NCBI GenBank assembly: GCA_024276075.1
Contig: JAJRXX010000016.1
Location: 1-64,000, forward strand
Length of the DNA stretch: 64,000 bases
Direction: 5' to 3'
DNA from: Planctomycetota bacterium
GTDB lineage: Bacteria > Planctomycetota > Phycisphaerae > Phycisphaerales > Phycisphaeraceae
This document shows, piece by piece, positions 16,614 through 25,951 of this stretch. A program made the translations under genes and the position numbers. Under the pieces are notes generated by a model, which saw only the letters and a program-made list of their open reading frames with translations, searched no databases and was not told where the DNA came from. Every line of letters begins with the position of its first letter. Position 1 is the stretch's first letter.

Positions 16614-17328
16614 TTTCGTTTCACGTCGTGATCTAGCACAGCGTCATTCTATAGCCTTCGGGTATAGCCCTTTGAGTTTGGTGTGGGCGTTGTCGGTGGC
16701 AAATTGCCAATCGACGCCGGTCCGGCGTGGGCTGACGTGAAGATCGCCTAGGCGTTTGACGTGACGACATGGAGCGTGGAGCACCGGCGTAAACAGGCGG
16801 TTGACCACGGGCCGTTGTCGCTGTTGGAGCGCAAACCGCAGGATCGTTCGAAGTTCCGCAAACTCGATGGTGTGGCGGAGACGAAGTTGGTGCGGTTGGC
16901 GTGCTCGCTACCGCAGTCGATTCGATCGGGCACGAGTGCGTGCGTCAGGCGCTTCAAAAAACGAGATAAAGTCGTTTGAACACCCACCGTTTGGCATCGT
17001 TGTACGAGGCGTTCGATCCGGAAGAAGCATTGCGGATTGCCAACAAGTTGGAGTTCATCCACACACCCAAGCACGGCTCGTGGCTGAACATCGCCGAATG
17101 CGAGTTGAGTGTGCTGACCGGCCAATGTCTGAACCGACGGATCGCCGAAATACAAACGATTCGCCACGAAACCCAAGCGTGGTCGAACGCACGCAACGCC
17201 CGCCAGACCGGCGTCGATTGGCAATTTGCCACCGACAACGCCCGCACCAAACTCAAAGGGCTATACCCGAAGGCTATAGAATGACGCTGTGCTAGATCAC
17301 GACGTGAAATGAAATATCCGCGGGAGGG
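16600..17328. mobile_element. decayed IS630-family element with 128-bp inverted arms anchored in tRNA-Arg
   Basis: Left arm 16600-16727 and right arm 17201-17328 are reverse complements with about three mismatches. Each arm contains the end of a transposase gene, the element terminus and, at the outer edge, the last 14 bases of the tRNA plus a few flanking bases. Between the arms lies an internally deleted transposase. A simple IS has terminal repeats of 20-30 bp, so this arrangement implies two copies in opposite orientation that recombined, or an inverted duplication of one end together with the tRNA end. Confidence 0.8.
16745..17284 (+). pseudogene. IS630-family transposase remnant (internal deletion and frameshift)
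   Basis: Two pieces of one transposase lie in different frames. The first (about 16761-16979) reads LLERKPQDRSKFRKLDGVAETKLVRLACS, the family's segment just before the catalytic domain, and then hits a stop. The second (16976-17284) reads LNTHRLASLYEAFDPEEAL..EFIHTPKHGSWLNIAECELSVL, the third catalytic acid region, through to the C-terminus KLKGLYPKAIE. The part between, with the first two catalytic acids, is deleted. It cannot make an active enzyme. Confidence 0.88.
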
Positions 17329-17353
17329 GAAACCATAAGACTATTGTTTGGGG

Positions 17354-18550
17354 TTACGGTGTCCCGATAGGCGGGCGATTGATCTGTGACAGCACCCTAT
17401 CCCACACTTCGTCGACGGCGACTTTAGCGATGAGGGTTTGGTCGTCGCGGTGTTTGCGGTAGTTGAGGTTTGCGGGCATGGCGTGGGCTGGGGGACGCAC
17501 GACGGTATCGTCACGGCGGTACGGGCCGACGAGGGCGGGGTCGGTGGGGCCAAAGATCGCGGCGATGGGCCTATCGAACCCGACAGCGATGTGCAGCGGA
17601 GCCGAATCGTTGCAGACCATCAGTGAGGCGTGGCTAATCAGGGCCATCATTTGGCCGACGGTGGTCTGGGGGAACAAAACGTTCGGGTTGTCGGCAAAGG
17701 CGTCGATCATCAGTTGAGCGTGGGGGCGCTCCTGAGGTGCGGTGATGATCACGATATGGCTGCCAACTTTGCCGGTGTCGAGCAGCCTGCGTGCGATCTG
17801 GAGGTAGTTTTCGATTGGCCAGCATTTGCAGCGCCAACGTGCAATGGGCGCGATGCAGGTGTAAAGCCCGTCGCCGTTGTGGTCTTGGAGCCAGCGGTCG
17901 AGCCAACTCTTATCGTCGTCGGCGAGGTAGAGGCGGGTGTCGTGCGAGGGGGTGTGCCCTTCGGCTTGGAGCAGAGCGAGCATGCGGTCGACGGTGTGGG
18001 TGCATGTATTGACGTGATGTCTGCGGTTATAGCCTAGCCAAGCGAGTTCACGGGCATTGGCAAAGCCGACACGCTGCGTGGCTCCGGTGAGCTTGGCAAA
18101 CAGACCCGACCGTAGCAATCCTTGTAGGTCGAAGACCAAGTCGTAGCGTCGTGCGCGCAGGCTCCGGGCCCAAGCGAGTGCTTCGGCAGCGACGCGGGGG
18201 TTGTAGCCGATGCTCGCAAACCGTCGGCGGGGAAACGAGACCACGTGATCCAGGGCGGGGTGGTGGCGGATGACCGGAGCGAACGCTTCGCTCACGAGCC
18301 AATCAATTTGGGCATCGGGCATAGCGTGGCGGAGCGTAACCAGTGCGGGCACGGTCCGGCTCACGTCGCCCAGTGCGGAGGGGCGGATGATCAAGACACG
18401 GGGGCGGGTGCCGGTATGTGCCCCGTCTTGATCCGTGACGGTTGAGGGCTTGGGCCTCGTGGCGGGCAACGGGGTGCCAGGCGCGTACGAGGGTGGAGTC
18501 CGATGCGCGGCTTGATCGGGGGAACTGGGATGTGTGGGCGGTGGCGTCAC
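17354..18550 (-). CDS. glycosyltransferase family 9 (ADP-heptose:LPS heptosyltransferase-like)
   Basis: A 398-aa cytoplasmic transferase that would add heptose to the lipid A-Kdo core. The N-terminal RVLIIRPSALGDVSRTVPAL is the family's first strand and loop with the catalytic acid. YDLVFDLQGLLRSGLFAKLTGA and the sugar-nucleotide-binding ICNDSAPLHIAVGFDRPIAAIFGPTDP follow. The start is a GTG at 18550, which gives about 45 Pro/Thr-rich residues before the domain; a shorter start is possible but not obvious. The presence of gmhA and kdsB elsewhere in the window supports an LPS role. It faces away from the phosphoesterase gene. Confidence 0.88.
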   Translation of the reverse strand: MTPPPTHPSSPDQAAHRTPPSYAPGTPLPATRPKPSTVTDQDGAHTGTRPRVLIIRPSALGDVSRTVPALVTLRHAMPDAQIDWLVSEAFAPVIRHHPALDHVVSFPRRRFASIGYNPRVAAEALAWARSLRARRYDLVFDLQGLLRSGLFAKLTGATQRVGFANARELAWLGYNRRHHVNTCTHTVDRMLALLQAEGHTPSHDTRLYLADDDKSWLDRWLQDHNGDGLYTCIAPIARWRCKCWPIENYLQIARRLLDTGKVGSHIVIITAPQERPHAQLMIDAFADNPNVLFPQTTVGQMMALISHASLMVCNDSAPLHIAVGFDRPIAAIFGPTDPALVGPYRRDDTVVRPPAHAMPANLNYRKHRDDQTLIAKVAVDEVWDRVLSQINRPPIGTP

Positions 18551-18664
18551 GGTAATCGTTTCATATTACACTCGGACGCTTCCAGGAGGCAGTAGGGCAG
18601 CAGATAGTAGCCGACGGGGTGTCGGCGTTATGATAGTGGGCAAGCAGCAGAATCGGATCATCCA

Positions 18665-19420
18665 GTGGCCACAGCGATTATCTCTGACATTCATAGCAAC
18701 ATCGAAGCACTGCGGGCGGTGTTCGACGACATCGACCGCCGCGGCATCGCGAGGGTCTTGTGCCTAGGTGACATCGTGGGGTATGGCCCGAACCCGTGTG
18801 AGTGTGTGGACCTGATAATGGAGCGTTGCGAATGGTCGCTGATGGGTAATCACGACTTCGCGGTGCTGTACGAGCCGAGCCGGTTTAATCACAGCGCGGA
18901 GACAGCGGCGTTCTGGACGCGGGCACAGTTCGAGTCGGAACCCGACGCGGCGAAACGGGCTAAGCGATGGGAGTACCTGGGTGATTTAAAAATCCGGGAG
19001 GTGCGCGATGGCGCGATGTGGGTGCACGCGTCTCCTCGCAGACCCATTAATGAGTACATATTCCCCGACGACGTGGTGACAGCCTCGCCGAAGATGACGC
19101 AGATATTTGATCAGTTCGATAAATGCTGTTTTGTGGGGCACACGCACATCAGCGGCGTGTTTACCGACGAGCCAGACTTTTATCCGCCCGAGGACCTCAA
19201 CGGCGTGTACGAGTTTAATGAATACGAGAAGTGCATCATCAACCCGGGCTCGGTCGGTCAGCCACGCGATCGGGACAACCGGTCGGCTTACGTCGTGTTG
19301 GAGGGCGATCGTGTGGATTTCGTCAGGGTCGAGTACGACATCGATGCCGTGGATCAGAAGATCCGAGCGGTCCCGCAATTAAGCGACTTCCTGGGCGCGA
19401 GGCTACTCGAAGGGCGGTAG
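18665..19420 (+). CDS. calcineurin-like metallophosphoesterase (YfcE/MJ0936 type)
   Basis: A 251-aa cytoplasmic phosphodiesterase or phosphatase with a dinuclear metal site. Motifs in order: SDIHSN (residues 7-12), GDIVGYGPN, GNHD, HASPRRP and GHTH. IINPGSVGQPRDRD is the usual closing strand. The start is a GTG at 18665; the protein then begins at once with the first strand (ATAIISDIHSN). The substrate cannot be told from sequence. It is divergent from the GT9 gene. Confidence 0.92.
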   Translation: MATAIISDIHSNIEALRAVFDDIDRRGIARVLCLGDIVGYGPNPCECVDLIMERCEWSLMGNHDFAVLYEPSRFNHSAETAAFWTRAQFESEPDAAKRAKRWEYLGDLKIREVRDGAMWVHASPRRPINEYIFPDDVVTASPKMTQIFDQFDKCCFVGHTHISGVFTDEPDFYPPEDLNGVYEFNEYEKCIINPGSVGQPRDRDNRSAYVVLEGDRVDFVRVEYDIDAVDQKIRAVPQLSDFLGARLLEGR

Positions 19421-19461
19421 TGTCCTGGTTTGAAATTGACAGCCACCGGCCCACGGTGATA

Positions 19462-19818
19462 TTAGCCGTGGATGATGTTGGTACAGGCTTCATCGAGGTC
19501 ATCGTATAGGCCGAAGACGCTATCGAGGCGGGTGACCTTAAATAGAAACGAGACATTTTGCTGGCAGTTGGCTAGGGCGATCCGACCCCGCATCTGCTCG
19601 AGGTCGCGTAGGAACGAGACCAAGCATCCGAGGCAATCCGAGGCGATGAATTGCACGTCGCTCATATCGAACACAAAGTGGATTGCGTTGTCGTACCGCA
19701 TGTGCTGGGTCAACTCGTTGACCACTTCCTGCATCTGTAGCCCGGTTAGCTCGCGGTCGGCGACCTTGACGGTCACGAGGCTGTTGGCCTGATCAATTTG
19801 TGTGCCTTGGGTAATCAT
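19462..19818 (-). CDS. STAS-domain protein (anti-sigma-factor antagonist-like)
   Basis: 118 aa from the ATG at 19818. A single STAS domain: strand TVKVADRELTGLQMQEVVNEL, then FVFDMSDVQFIASDCLGCLVSFLRDLEQMRGRIALANC. In SpoIIAA the phosphorylated Ser lies in DSSGLG; here the equivalent is ASDCLG, so one Ser remains but the neighbouring residues differ. The role is probably partner switching with an anti-sigma factor or similar kinase, but no kinase or phosphatase gene is adjacent. It is convergent with the phosphoesterase gene. Confidence 0.85.
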   Translation of the reverse strand: MITQGTQIDQANSLVTVKVADRELTGLQMQEVVNELTQHMRYDNAIHFVFDMSDVQFIASDCLGCLVSFLRDLEQMRGRIALANCQQNVSFLFKVTRLDSVFGLYDDLDEACTNIIHG

Positions 19819-20000
19819 GGTTGTTTGCCGCAAAGAGGCGGCAGCGTCTCGCTGGAGTTATCGGCGGGATTTTGGGGTCACTTTGCAGGAATCAGCGACT
19901 TTAGGCTAGGGTCGGTTTACGCTGTCGTCACAGGGGTAATAGGCGGTACAAATTCCCGTTTTTGGCCAGCCTGGATAACCCACCCCTAGGGTTATGTCAG

Positions 20001-21203
20001 CTATGACTTCAGGAAAACCAGAGGCTGTATCGTGGCGGTGATGCGGTGTCCCTCTGCCGGGACGGCTACGTGGGTATCGGCGGTGTGCGTGCCCCACTTG
20101 ACGATTGCAAATGCGATAGCGGTGCCTCCGAGCATCGGCGAGACGGTCGAACTGGTGATACCCCCGACGATGGCGTTGGCTGAGACGGTAGGCAGTGGTG
20201 CGACCGCGCCTTGGCCCGTGGCGCGGGGGGGAGTCGGTGTGTACACCTCCGTGCCGGCGATCGGCATGCGGTCGTCATTGAACCTTAGTCCAACGAGAAT
20301 GCGCTTGGGGTGGCCCAGACTTTGCATCCTGGCGACAATCTCCTGGCCCAGGTAGCAGCCCTTGGTAAAGCTCACAGCTTGATCGAGGATGCCGGTTTCG
20401 TGAGGCAGGCTGTCGGGCCCGAAGTCGATGTGAAAAATGGGTGTACCCGCCTCGATGCGCGCGGTGTTGTAAGCGAGCCACCCGATGGGTCTGCCGCGGT
20501 TGGGGGTGGTCGATGGGGCATCGTGATCGTAGTGCAGCGCGTTGAGTAATCGCTGGTACACAGCCGCCACGCCGTCACGAGGCACGATCAGGTGCAAGCC
20601 CGGCGGGCCGGTGTCGTCGGACCGGAAGACGATGCATCTGTGACCAGCGACGTCGATCGGTCGGTGTGAAAACAGGGGCATATCTGAAAACGAGGCCGGG
20701 TCTGAAGGGGAGTCGTTGACCACTTCAGATAGACGAGCCGAGGCTTCGGGGCCGTGCAGGGCCAGCCGAGTGTATGGCTCACTGAGGTCTTTGATCTGCA
20801 CGTCTTCGGTGAAGAGATATTTGTCGAATTGTTCCACTAGGTGCGGCACATCTGAGAGGTCCAGTTCGAGCCAGGTCTGATCCCGATCGTGCAGCACGAT
20901 CAGATCAGCTTCAATTCGGCCTTTGGTATTAAGCAGGAATGCCCGCCGTCCCTGACCGGGCTGCAGTGTGCGTGTGTCGTTTGTGAGCATGCGGTGTAGG
21001 AATTCGACCCTGTCGTCGCCCGTGATACGGACCAAGCCGCGTTGGGGCAGGTCGATCAAGCCGACGCTCTTGCGGATCGCTGCGTACTCAGCTTCGTAGT
21101 TCCCAAATGTATCAACCACCTGGACCGTTTGGCCTTCGGGGCCGTAAGCGATAAAGCTTGCGTCGGCACGCTGGTGCAGGGGGTGCAGCGGGTTGAGTGG
21201 CAT
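20001..21203 (-). CDS. ygfZ: YgfZ/GcvT-like folate-binding protein
   Basis: About 400 aa. The signature KGCYLGQEIVARMQ with the conserved Cys marks the YgfZ branch of the aminomethyltransferase fold, which supports repair or assembly of certain iron-sulfur enzymes through folate. It is not the glycine-cleavage T-protein itself. The N-terminal GcvT-like half (VGLIDLPQRGLVRITGDDRVEFLHRMLTND) is intact. I take the ATG at 21203 (MPLNPLHPLHQRADASF); another at 21242 is possible. The C-terminal beta-barrel domain has a proline-rich insertion (TPTPPRATGQG). Transcribed alone, divergent from the Fic gene. Confidence 0.85.
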   Translation of the reverse strand: MPLNPLHPLHQRADASFIAYGPEGQTVQVVDTFGNYEAEYAAIRKSVGLIDLPQRGLVRITGDDRVEFLHRMLTNDTRTLQPGQGRRAFLLNTKGRIEADLIVLHDRDQTWLELDLSDVPHLVEQFDKYLFTEDVQIKDLSEPYTRLALHGPEASARLSEVVNDSPSDPASFSDMPLFSHRPIDVAGHRCIVFRSDDTGPPGLHLIVPRDGVAAVYQRLLNALHYDHDAPSTTPNRGRPIGWLAYNTARIEAGTPIFHIDFGPDSLPHETGILDQAVSFTKGCYLGQEIVARMQSLGHPKRILVGLRFNDDRMPIAGTEVYTPTPPRATGQGAVAPLPTVSANAIVGGITSSTVSPMLGGTAIAFAIVKWGTHTADTHVAVPAEGHRITATIQPLVFLKS

Positions 21204-21412
21204 TTGGTTTTCACGTTTAGGATGTACAGGAGAGGTATGCATTCTAATAAGAGAGGCTCTCGTAACAACTTGTATGAATTTATAGTAGGATTGCAAATGT
21301 TATCGGAAACGGTTTTTCGTAATTCTACTTTAAGGGAAGTCAGGGGCGTCGTTTTCTATTAAACTGGCTTTTGTTAGAATTACGTCGGGCACTAAGTAAG
21401 AAGATTGGAATA

Positions 21413-22615
21413 ATGGATACGAAGGCATTTTCCAGCCGAAGTCCTGGACGATTAGAACCCACGATTTTCACCGAACTATCTTGGGAAGAAGAGCTTCCAC
21501 GTTCGAGGAAGTGCCAGGGTTTTGGGTTCGTGCCCGATCCGCTGCCACCCAAGATTGACCCGGGTGAGCTGCTGGTTGATCTCTACCCCAAAATTATAGG
21601 AGCTGAGCGGAGTCTAAGCCTCCTGGAGGGCACGGCTCGACGCCTGCCTAATCCCCACTTGCTTGTAGGCGTGTTTTCACGGCGTGAGGCGATCCTATCT
21701 TCAGCTATTGAGAATACGTTTGCTTCTGCGGAACAATTGGCCTTGTTCGATTTTGACCCGTCTGCTGTGGCAGTTGATGATCGTGATCCTGTCCGTGAAG
21801 TTTCAAATTACGTCCGGGCGCTTGAGCATGGGCTAAATTCTGAGTTACCGATTTGCCTGAGATTGATTCGTGAAATGCACGAAAAGCTTCTGCAAGGGGT
21901 TTCTCAGTCCGGGTCGCAGCCGGGCGAGTTTCGGGAATCTCAAAATGCAATTGGGCCCGAGGGATGTTCGTTTGAACAAGCTAGATTTGTGCCGCCACCG
22001 CCTAGCTTTGTGCTCGATGGTTTGACGCAACTCGAAGCATTCATGAATGCGGAAGATACCAAGCTCCCGCGTCTTGTACGATTCGGGTTGATCCACTATC
22101 AGTTCGAAGCGATTCATCCATTCCAAGATGGCAACGGTCGGTTGGGCCGTCTTCTGGTCACGTTGATGCTTTGTCGCCAGGGACAACTCACCAAACCACT
22201 GGTTTATGTGAGCGGATATTTCGAACAGCACCGGAAAGCCTACTACGATTTGTTGTATCGGGTAAGCACGGAAGAGGTGTGGGGAGATTGGCTCAGCTTC
22301 TTTTTAGAAGCCGTTAACGCTCAGGCACAAGATGCGGTTAATCGAGCAGATCGTCTGCTGAATCTTCAGATGAATTTGCGTAACCGTGTAAGACAGAAGC
22401 GGAGTTCCGCTTTATTACCTCGATTAATCGACGAATTATTCAGGTCGCCAGCGATCACTCTCGCAAGAGCTCAAAAAACATTAGAGTGCACACCTCAGAC
22501 AGCCTCAAATCTTATCCAGCGATTGGTTAAGCATAACGTTCTTGTAGAGGCGACAGGGCGAAAACGCAGTAGAGTATTCGTTTGTCCGCAGATTCTTGAA
22601 TTGATTAAAAGGTAA
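21413..22615 (+). CDS. Fic-family protein (probable AMP transferase) with N-terminal inhibitory motif
   Basis: 400 aa from the ATG at 21413. The core is IHPFQDGNGRLGR (His235, Asp239, Asn241, Arg243), the nucleotidyl-transfer motif of Fic enzymes, which usually AMPylate a protein. Upstream, SSAIEN (residues 96-101) fits the inhibitory helix motif [ST]xxxE[GN], so the enzyme is probably auto-inhibited (class II). The last 60 residues (ITLARAQKTLECTPQTASNLIQRLV) form a winged-helix DNA-binding domain. The arrangement is common in solitary Fic proteins. Base composition is more AT-rich than the neighbours, consistent with transfer. Target unknown; no toxin partner gene is next to it. Confidence 0.92.
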   Translation: MDTKAFSSRSPGRLEPTIFTELSWEEELPRSRKCQGFGFVPDPLPPKIDPGELLVDLYPKIIGAERSLSLLEGTARRLPNPHLLVGVFSRREAILSSAIENTFASAEQLALFDFDPSAVAVDDRDPVREVSNYVRALEHGLNSELPICLRLIREMHEKLLQGVSQSGSQPGEFRESQNAIGPEGCSFEQARFVPPPPSFVLDGLTQLEAFMNAEDTKLPRLVRFGLIHYQFEAIHPFQDGNGRLGRLLVTLMLCRQGQLTKPLVYVSGYFEQHRKAYYDLLYRVSTEEVWGDWLSFFLEAVNAQAQDAVNRADRLLNLQMNLRNRVRQKRSSALLPRLIDELFRSPAITLARAQKTLECTPQTASNLIQRLVKHNVLVEATGRKRSRVFVCPQILELIKR

Positions 22616-22708
22616 AATCTGTGAGGTCGTGGTTGTGGCGTTTGTCTTCGGTTAGAGTTCTTTTATCGGCTTTCGGACAAGATTTGATTTCGATTGAAAA
22701 GATGAGTC

Positions 22709-23917
22709 ATGGCTAAGAAAACAATCGTGGATGTAGATGTGCGGGGCAAGCGGGTTCTGATGCGTGTGGACTTTAACGTGCCGCTTCAGGACGGGCGCAT
22801 CTCGGACGATCGGCGTATCCGCATGGCTCTGACGTCGATCAAGAGCGTGGTCGATCGCGGGGGGCGCCTGATTCTGATGAGTCACCTGGGTCGGCCCAAG
22901 GGGGACGGCCCGGAGCCGGCGCTGAGCCTGAAGCCCGTAGCCGATCGGCTTGCAAAGCTATTGGGTAAACCCGTGGGTTTCGCACCCGATTGCGTGGGGC
23001 AAGACGCACAGCAGATGGCACAGGCGCTGACAGATGGCGGCGTGCTGGTGCTGGAGAACCTACGGTTTCACAAGGCGGAGAAGAAAGGCGATCCGGAATT
23101 TGCCAAGCAACTTGCAGGCTTGGCGGACGTCTACTGCAACGACGCGTTCGGCACGTGTCACCGTGAAGACGCTTCGATGGTAGCGGTGCCACAGGCGATC
23201 GGTGCCCGTGGCGGGGCGAAGGTCGCCGGGTTCCTGGTGCAGAAAGAGATTCAATACCTCTCCGAAGCGATCCGTGACCCCAATCGCCCATTTGTAGCGA
23301 TACTCGGGGGCGCCAAGGTCTCGGACAAAATCGTGGCTATTACAAATCTGCTCGATAAGGTAGATGCGATCCTGATCGGCGGGGCGATGGCGTATACGTT
23401 TATGTTGGCGCAGAATAAAGCGGTAGGCAATAGCCGTGTGGAAACGGATCGGGTCAAAGAAGCGTCATCGATCCTCGACGCTGTCCAGCGGTCCAACGCC
23501 CAACTGATGCTGCCCGAGGACCACGTTTGCGGCAGTGAGTTTAAGGCTGGCACCACGACGCGCAACACCGACGACGTGATCCCAGATGGGTTTATGGGAC
23601 TGGACATCGGGCCGCGGACGGTACAGCGGTATTGTGACCAGGTGAAGCAGGCCAAGACAATCGTGTGGAACGGGCCTCTGGGTGCGTTTGAGATCGAGCC
23701 GTTTGATGTGGGGACCAGGCGGGTGGCGCACGCCATCGCCGAAGCGACGCAAGAGCACGGTGCGGTGAGCATCATCGGCGGGGGCGACAGCGCAGCGGCG
23801 ATCGAGCAGTTCGGCTTGGCGGATAAGGTCAGCCACGTCTCGACCGGGGGCGGGGCGAGCCTGGAGATGCTCGAGGGCAAAAAATTTGCGAGCGTCGAGC
23901 TGCTCGATGACAAATAA
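22709..23917 (+). CDS. pgk: phosphoglycerate kinase
   Basis: Glycolytic and gluconeogenic enzyme that transfers phosphate between 1,3-bisphosphoglycerate and ADP. 402 aa, complete. N-domain substrate motifs [15 protein letters not shown] and SHLGRPKG are present, then the hinge, the C-domain [14 protein letters not shown], and the C-terminal glycine loop [15 protein letters not shown] with [15 protein letters not shown]. The ATG at 22709 fits the family start. An outer-membrane-like protein gene and rpe follow on the same strand, but gaps of about 90 bases make a true operon uncertain. Confidence 0.98.
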   Translation: MAKKTIVDVDVRGKRVLMRVDFNVPLQDGRISDDRRIRMALTSIKSVVDRGGRLILMSHLGRPKGDGPEPALSLKPVADRLAKLLGKPVGFAPDCVGQDAQQMAQALTDGGVLVLENLRFHKAEKKGDPEFAKQLAGLADVYCNDAFGTCHREDASMVAVPQAIGARGGAKVAGFLVQKEIQYLSEAIRDPNRPFVAILGGAKVSDKIVAITNLLDKVDAILIGGAMAYTFMLAQNKAVGNSRVETDRVKEASSILDAVQRSNAQLMLPEDHVCGSEFKAGTTTRNTDDVIPDGFMGLDIGPRTVQRYCDQVKQAKTIVWNGPLGAFEIEPFDVGTRRVAHAIAEATQEHGAVSIIGGGDSAAAIEQFGLADKVSHVSTGGGASLEMLEGKKFASVELLDDK

Positions 23918-24005
23918 GTAAAGCTGTTGCCCGTGCCGGATGCATCGGCGCGTGTCCGAACAGACGGCACGCTAACGGGATATCAGGAGGGGTTGGAGAT
24001 TTACA

Positions 24006-24974
24006 ATGACCGTGAACGAGCGTGTTGGTGTCGTGATCATTTTATTGATGTCGTGGGCCGCGTCGGCGTCTGCTCAGACGGGTATCGGATTGATCGTGCG
24101 TCCCTGGCCCGAGGGGAGCCAGTCGCAGCTACACACCGACGCGATACTTATTAATAGAGGCCATACAAATAACAGCGACGCGCGTTTTCGGCTTCAACGC
24201 TACGACGCGATTGGACGCTGGCGATCGGGTGAGGGTGGTGACCACACGCTCAGTGTCGGCTTTGATACAACATATTTGAACCTGAGCACGTCCGACCCGG
24301 CGTTGCCCGATCGTCTCGTGGATCAATCTGTGGCGGCGGGGTTTCTGCTGAGCGATCCGGGTCAGCACGCGTCGCTGTGGCTTACGCTGGGCGTGGGATA
24401 CGCGGGCAACAATCCCTACGCCGACGGCGATGCGGTCTACGGCCAGGTGAATCTGATTTACACGCAACCGATCGACGCCAGTTCAAGTTGGCAGTGGGTC
24501 TTGAACTACAACGGCAATCGCACGATATTTCCTGATACCCCTTTGCCGGCCGTCGCCTATCAGCGCCGTGTCAGCGATCATTTGAGCTACTCGCTGGGCT
24601 TGCCGGTCAGCAGCGTGGTGTGGCAACCCACCGAGCGCGTGACGGTCCGCGTGGCGGGCATACCCCCGGTGAATGTGACCGCTGTGGTCGAATATGAACT
24701 AAGTAGCGGCTGGAGACTGTTCGGCGAGTATTCGGGTACCACCGAGGCGTTTACCATCGACGGGGGGCGTGACAACCGCCGTCTGTTCTTTGAACAGAGC
24801 CGGCTTGAGGTCGGTATCCGGCTGCGCACGGACCAGCGTGTGGATGTGACGCTTGCCGGCGGATACGCGTTTAGCCAGGAGTTTAGTCAGGGGTTCGACG
24901 TGCTTGACCTGGACGATGTGGCCGAGGTGTCCGATGAGCCCTATTTCCGGGTAGCAATGAACTTTCGATTTTAA
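24006..24974 (+). CDS. probable outer-membrane beta-barrel protein
   Basis: 322 aa with a clear signal peptide (MTVNERVGVVIILLMSWAASASA, cleavage before QTG). The rest is alternating hydrophobic and polar residues typical of beta strands (HTLSVGFDTTYLNL, SLWLTLGVGYAG, RLEVGIRLRTDQRVDVTLAGGYAF), and the chain ends in Phe (RVAMNFRF), as outer-membrane barrels do. AGGAGGGG lies 18 bases before the ATG. I do not recognise the family with certainty; it resembles the DUF6268-type barrels. It is followed after 15 bases by rpe, so the two may share a transcript. Function unknown. Confidence 0.82.
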   Translation: MTVNERVGVVIILLMSWAASASAQTGIGLIVRPWPEGSQSQLHTDAILINRGHTNNSDARFRLQRYDAIGRWRSGEGGDHTLSVGFDTTYLNLSTSDPALPDRLVDQSVAAGFLLSDPGQHASLWLTLGVGYAGNNPYADGDAVYGQVNLIYTQPIDASSSWQWVLNYNGNRTIFPDTPLPAVAYQRRVSDHLSYSLGLPVSSVVWQPTERVTVRVAGIPPVNVTAVVEYELSSGWRLFGEYSGTTEAFTIDGGRDNRRLFFEQSRLEVGIRLRTDQRVDVTLAGGYAFSQEFSQGFDVLDLDDVAEVSDEPYFRVAMNFRF

Positions 24975-24989
24975 TTTGAGGTCACGAAA

Positions 24990-25688
24990 ATGAGCTTTGC
25001 CATTACCGCTGTGCCGACTGGGTCGCTCGTGGCGGCGTCGATACTCTCAGCGGATTTTGCGCATATGGCACAGGAGTGCCGGGACGTGCTCGACAAAGGC
25101 GCCGACCTGCTGCACGTGGACGTGATGGATGGCCACTTTGTGCCCAACCTCACGATGGGCCCGGATATGTGCCGTGCGCTACGGAGACATTTTCCGGACG
25201 TGTACCTGGACGTGCACCTGATGGTCCAGCGACCCAGCGATTATGTGGACGTGTTCGCCGACGCGGGCGCGAGCCTGTTGTCGTTTCACCTGGAGGTGAG
25301 CGGGCCGATGCGTGACGGCGGCGAAGACGCACACGCGCTGATCGACCGGATTCACGGGGCGGGCATGGACGCGGGCATGGTGATCAATCCACCCACACCG
25401 CCTGACGGACTCGAGCCGTATCTGTCCAAACTGGAACTGGTCTTGGTGATGAGTGTGAACCCCGGCCGATCGGGTCAGAAATTTATCCCCGAGGTACTGG
25501 ATAAGACACGCTGGATCAAAAAGCGGATCGGTCCCGGTACGCGTCTGGAGATGGACGGCGGTCTGAACCCGCAGACCGCGCCGCAAGCAGTCACGGCGGG
25601 CGCGGACATGCTCGTTACAGCCTCAGCGTTGTTCGGGGCGGTCGACCGGGCAACGGTAATCGATCAGCTCCACGGGGCGGGTTCATGA
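24990..25688 (+). CDS. rpe: ribulose-phosphate 3-epimerase
   Basis: Interconverts ribulose 5-phosphate and xylulose 5-phosphate in the pentose phosphate pathway. 232 aa, TIM barrel. Motifs: ILSADFAHM, LHVDVMDGHFVPNLTMGP (metal ligands His and Asp), VYLDVHLMVQRP, VMSVNPGRSGQKFIP and EMDGGLNP. GAGG precedes the ATG by about 9 bases. The gene lies 15 bases after the barrel protein gene, which suggests co-transcription without a functional link. Confidence 0.97.
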   Translation: MSFAITAVPTGSLVAASILSADFAHMAQECRDVLDKGADLLHVDVMDGHFVPNLTMGPDMCRALRRHFPDVYLDVHLMVQRPSDYVDVFADAGASLLSFHLEVSGPMRDGGEDAHALIDRIHGAGMDAGMVINPPTPPDGLEPYLSKLELVLVMSVNPGRSGQKFIPEVLDKTRWIKKRIGPGTRLEMDGGLNPQTAPQAVTAGADMLVTASALFGAVDRATVIDQLHGAGS

Positions 25689-25720
25689 TGACGCGTGGTG
25701 ATTCCCGATAGAAAAAGTGA

Positions 25721-25750
25721 TTGACGCGACGCCCCCACGGCCGGTAGCAT
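25721..25750 (+). promoter_or_regulatory. promoter of tRNA-Gln
   Basis: TTGACG (25721-25726) and TAGCAT (25745-25750) with an 18-base spacer place the transcription start about 18 bases before the tRNA. Confidence 0.5.
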
Positions 25751-25775
25751 CGGGGGCACAGGCGGGCGTTTATTT

Positions 25776-25846
25776 TGGGGATTGGTGTAACGGTAGCACG
25801 GCTGACTCTGAATCAGTTAGTCCAGGTTCGAATCCTGGATCCCCAG
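25776..25846 (+). tRNA. tRNA-Gln (anticodon CTG)
   Basis: 71-base cloverleaf: acceptor TGGGGAT/ATCCCCA with the weak first U-A pair characteristic of tRNA-Gln, D arm GGTGTAACGGTAGCAC, anticodon stem GCTGA/TCAGT with loop CTCTGAA giving CTG (reads CAG), T stem TCCAG/CTGGA, discriminator G. CCA is not encoded. Followed by a run of five T. Confidence 0.96.
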
Positions 25847-25951
25847 TTTTTAACACTTCGACGACGATCAAGCCCGGGAGATATTTAAGACAATGAACGT
25901 ATCTGCTCAATGCCCGGGTTTCGGTACGCCAATATAGACCTGAGCTTCGCG

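Noticed and set aside
19834-20000. Possible regulatory RNA between the STAS and YgfZ-like genes
   Set aside because: No stable stem or known motif could be made out by eye.
11780-22615. A defence island formed by the nuclease-like and Fic genes
   Set aside because: They are 9 kb apart with housekeeping genes between and no other defence gene in view.
23251-23970. 239-aa minus-strand frame over pgk
   Set aside because: Ser/Pro-rich shadow of pgk, no motif or ribosome site.
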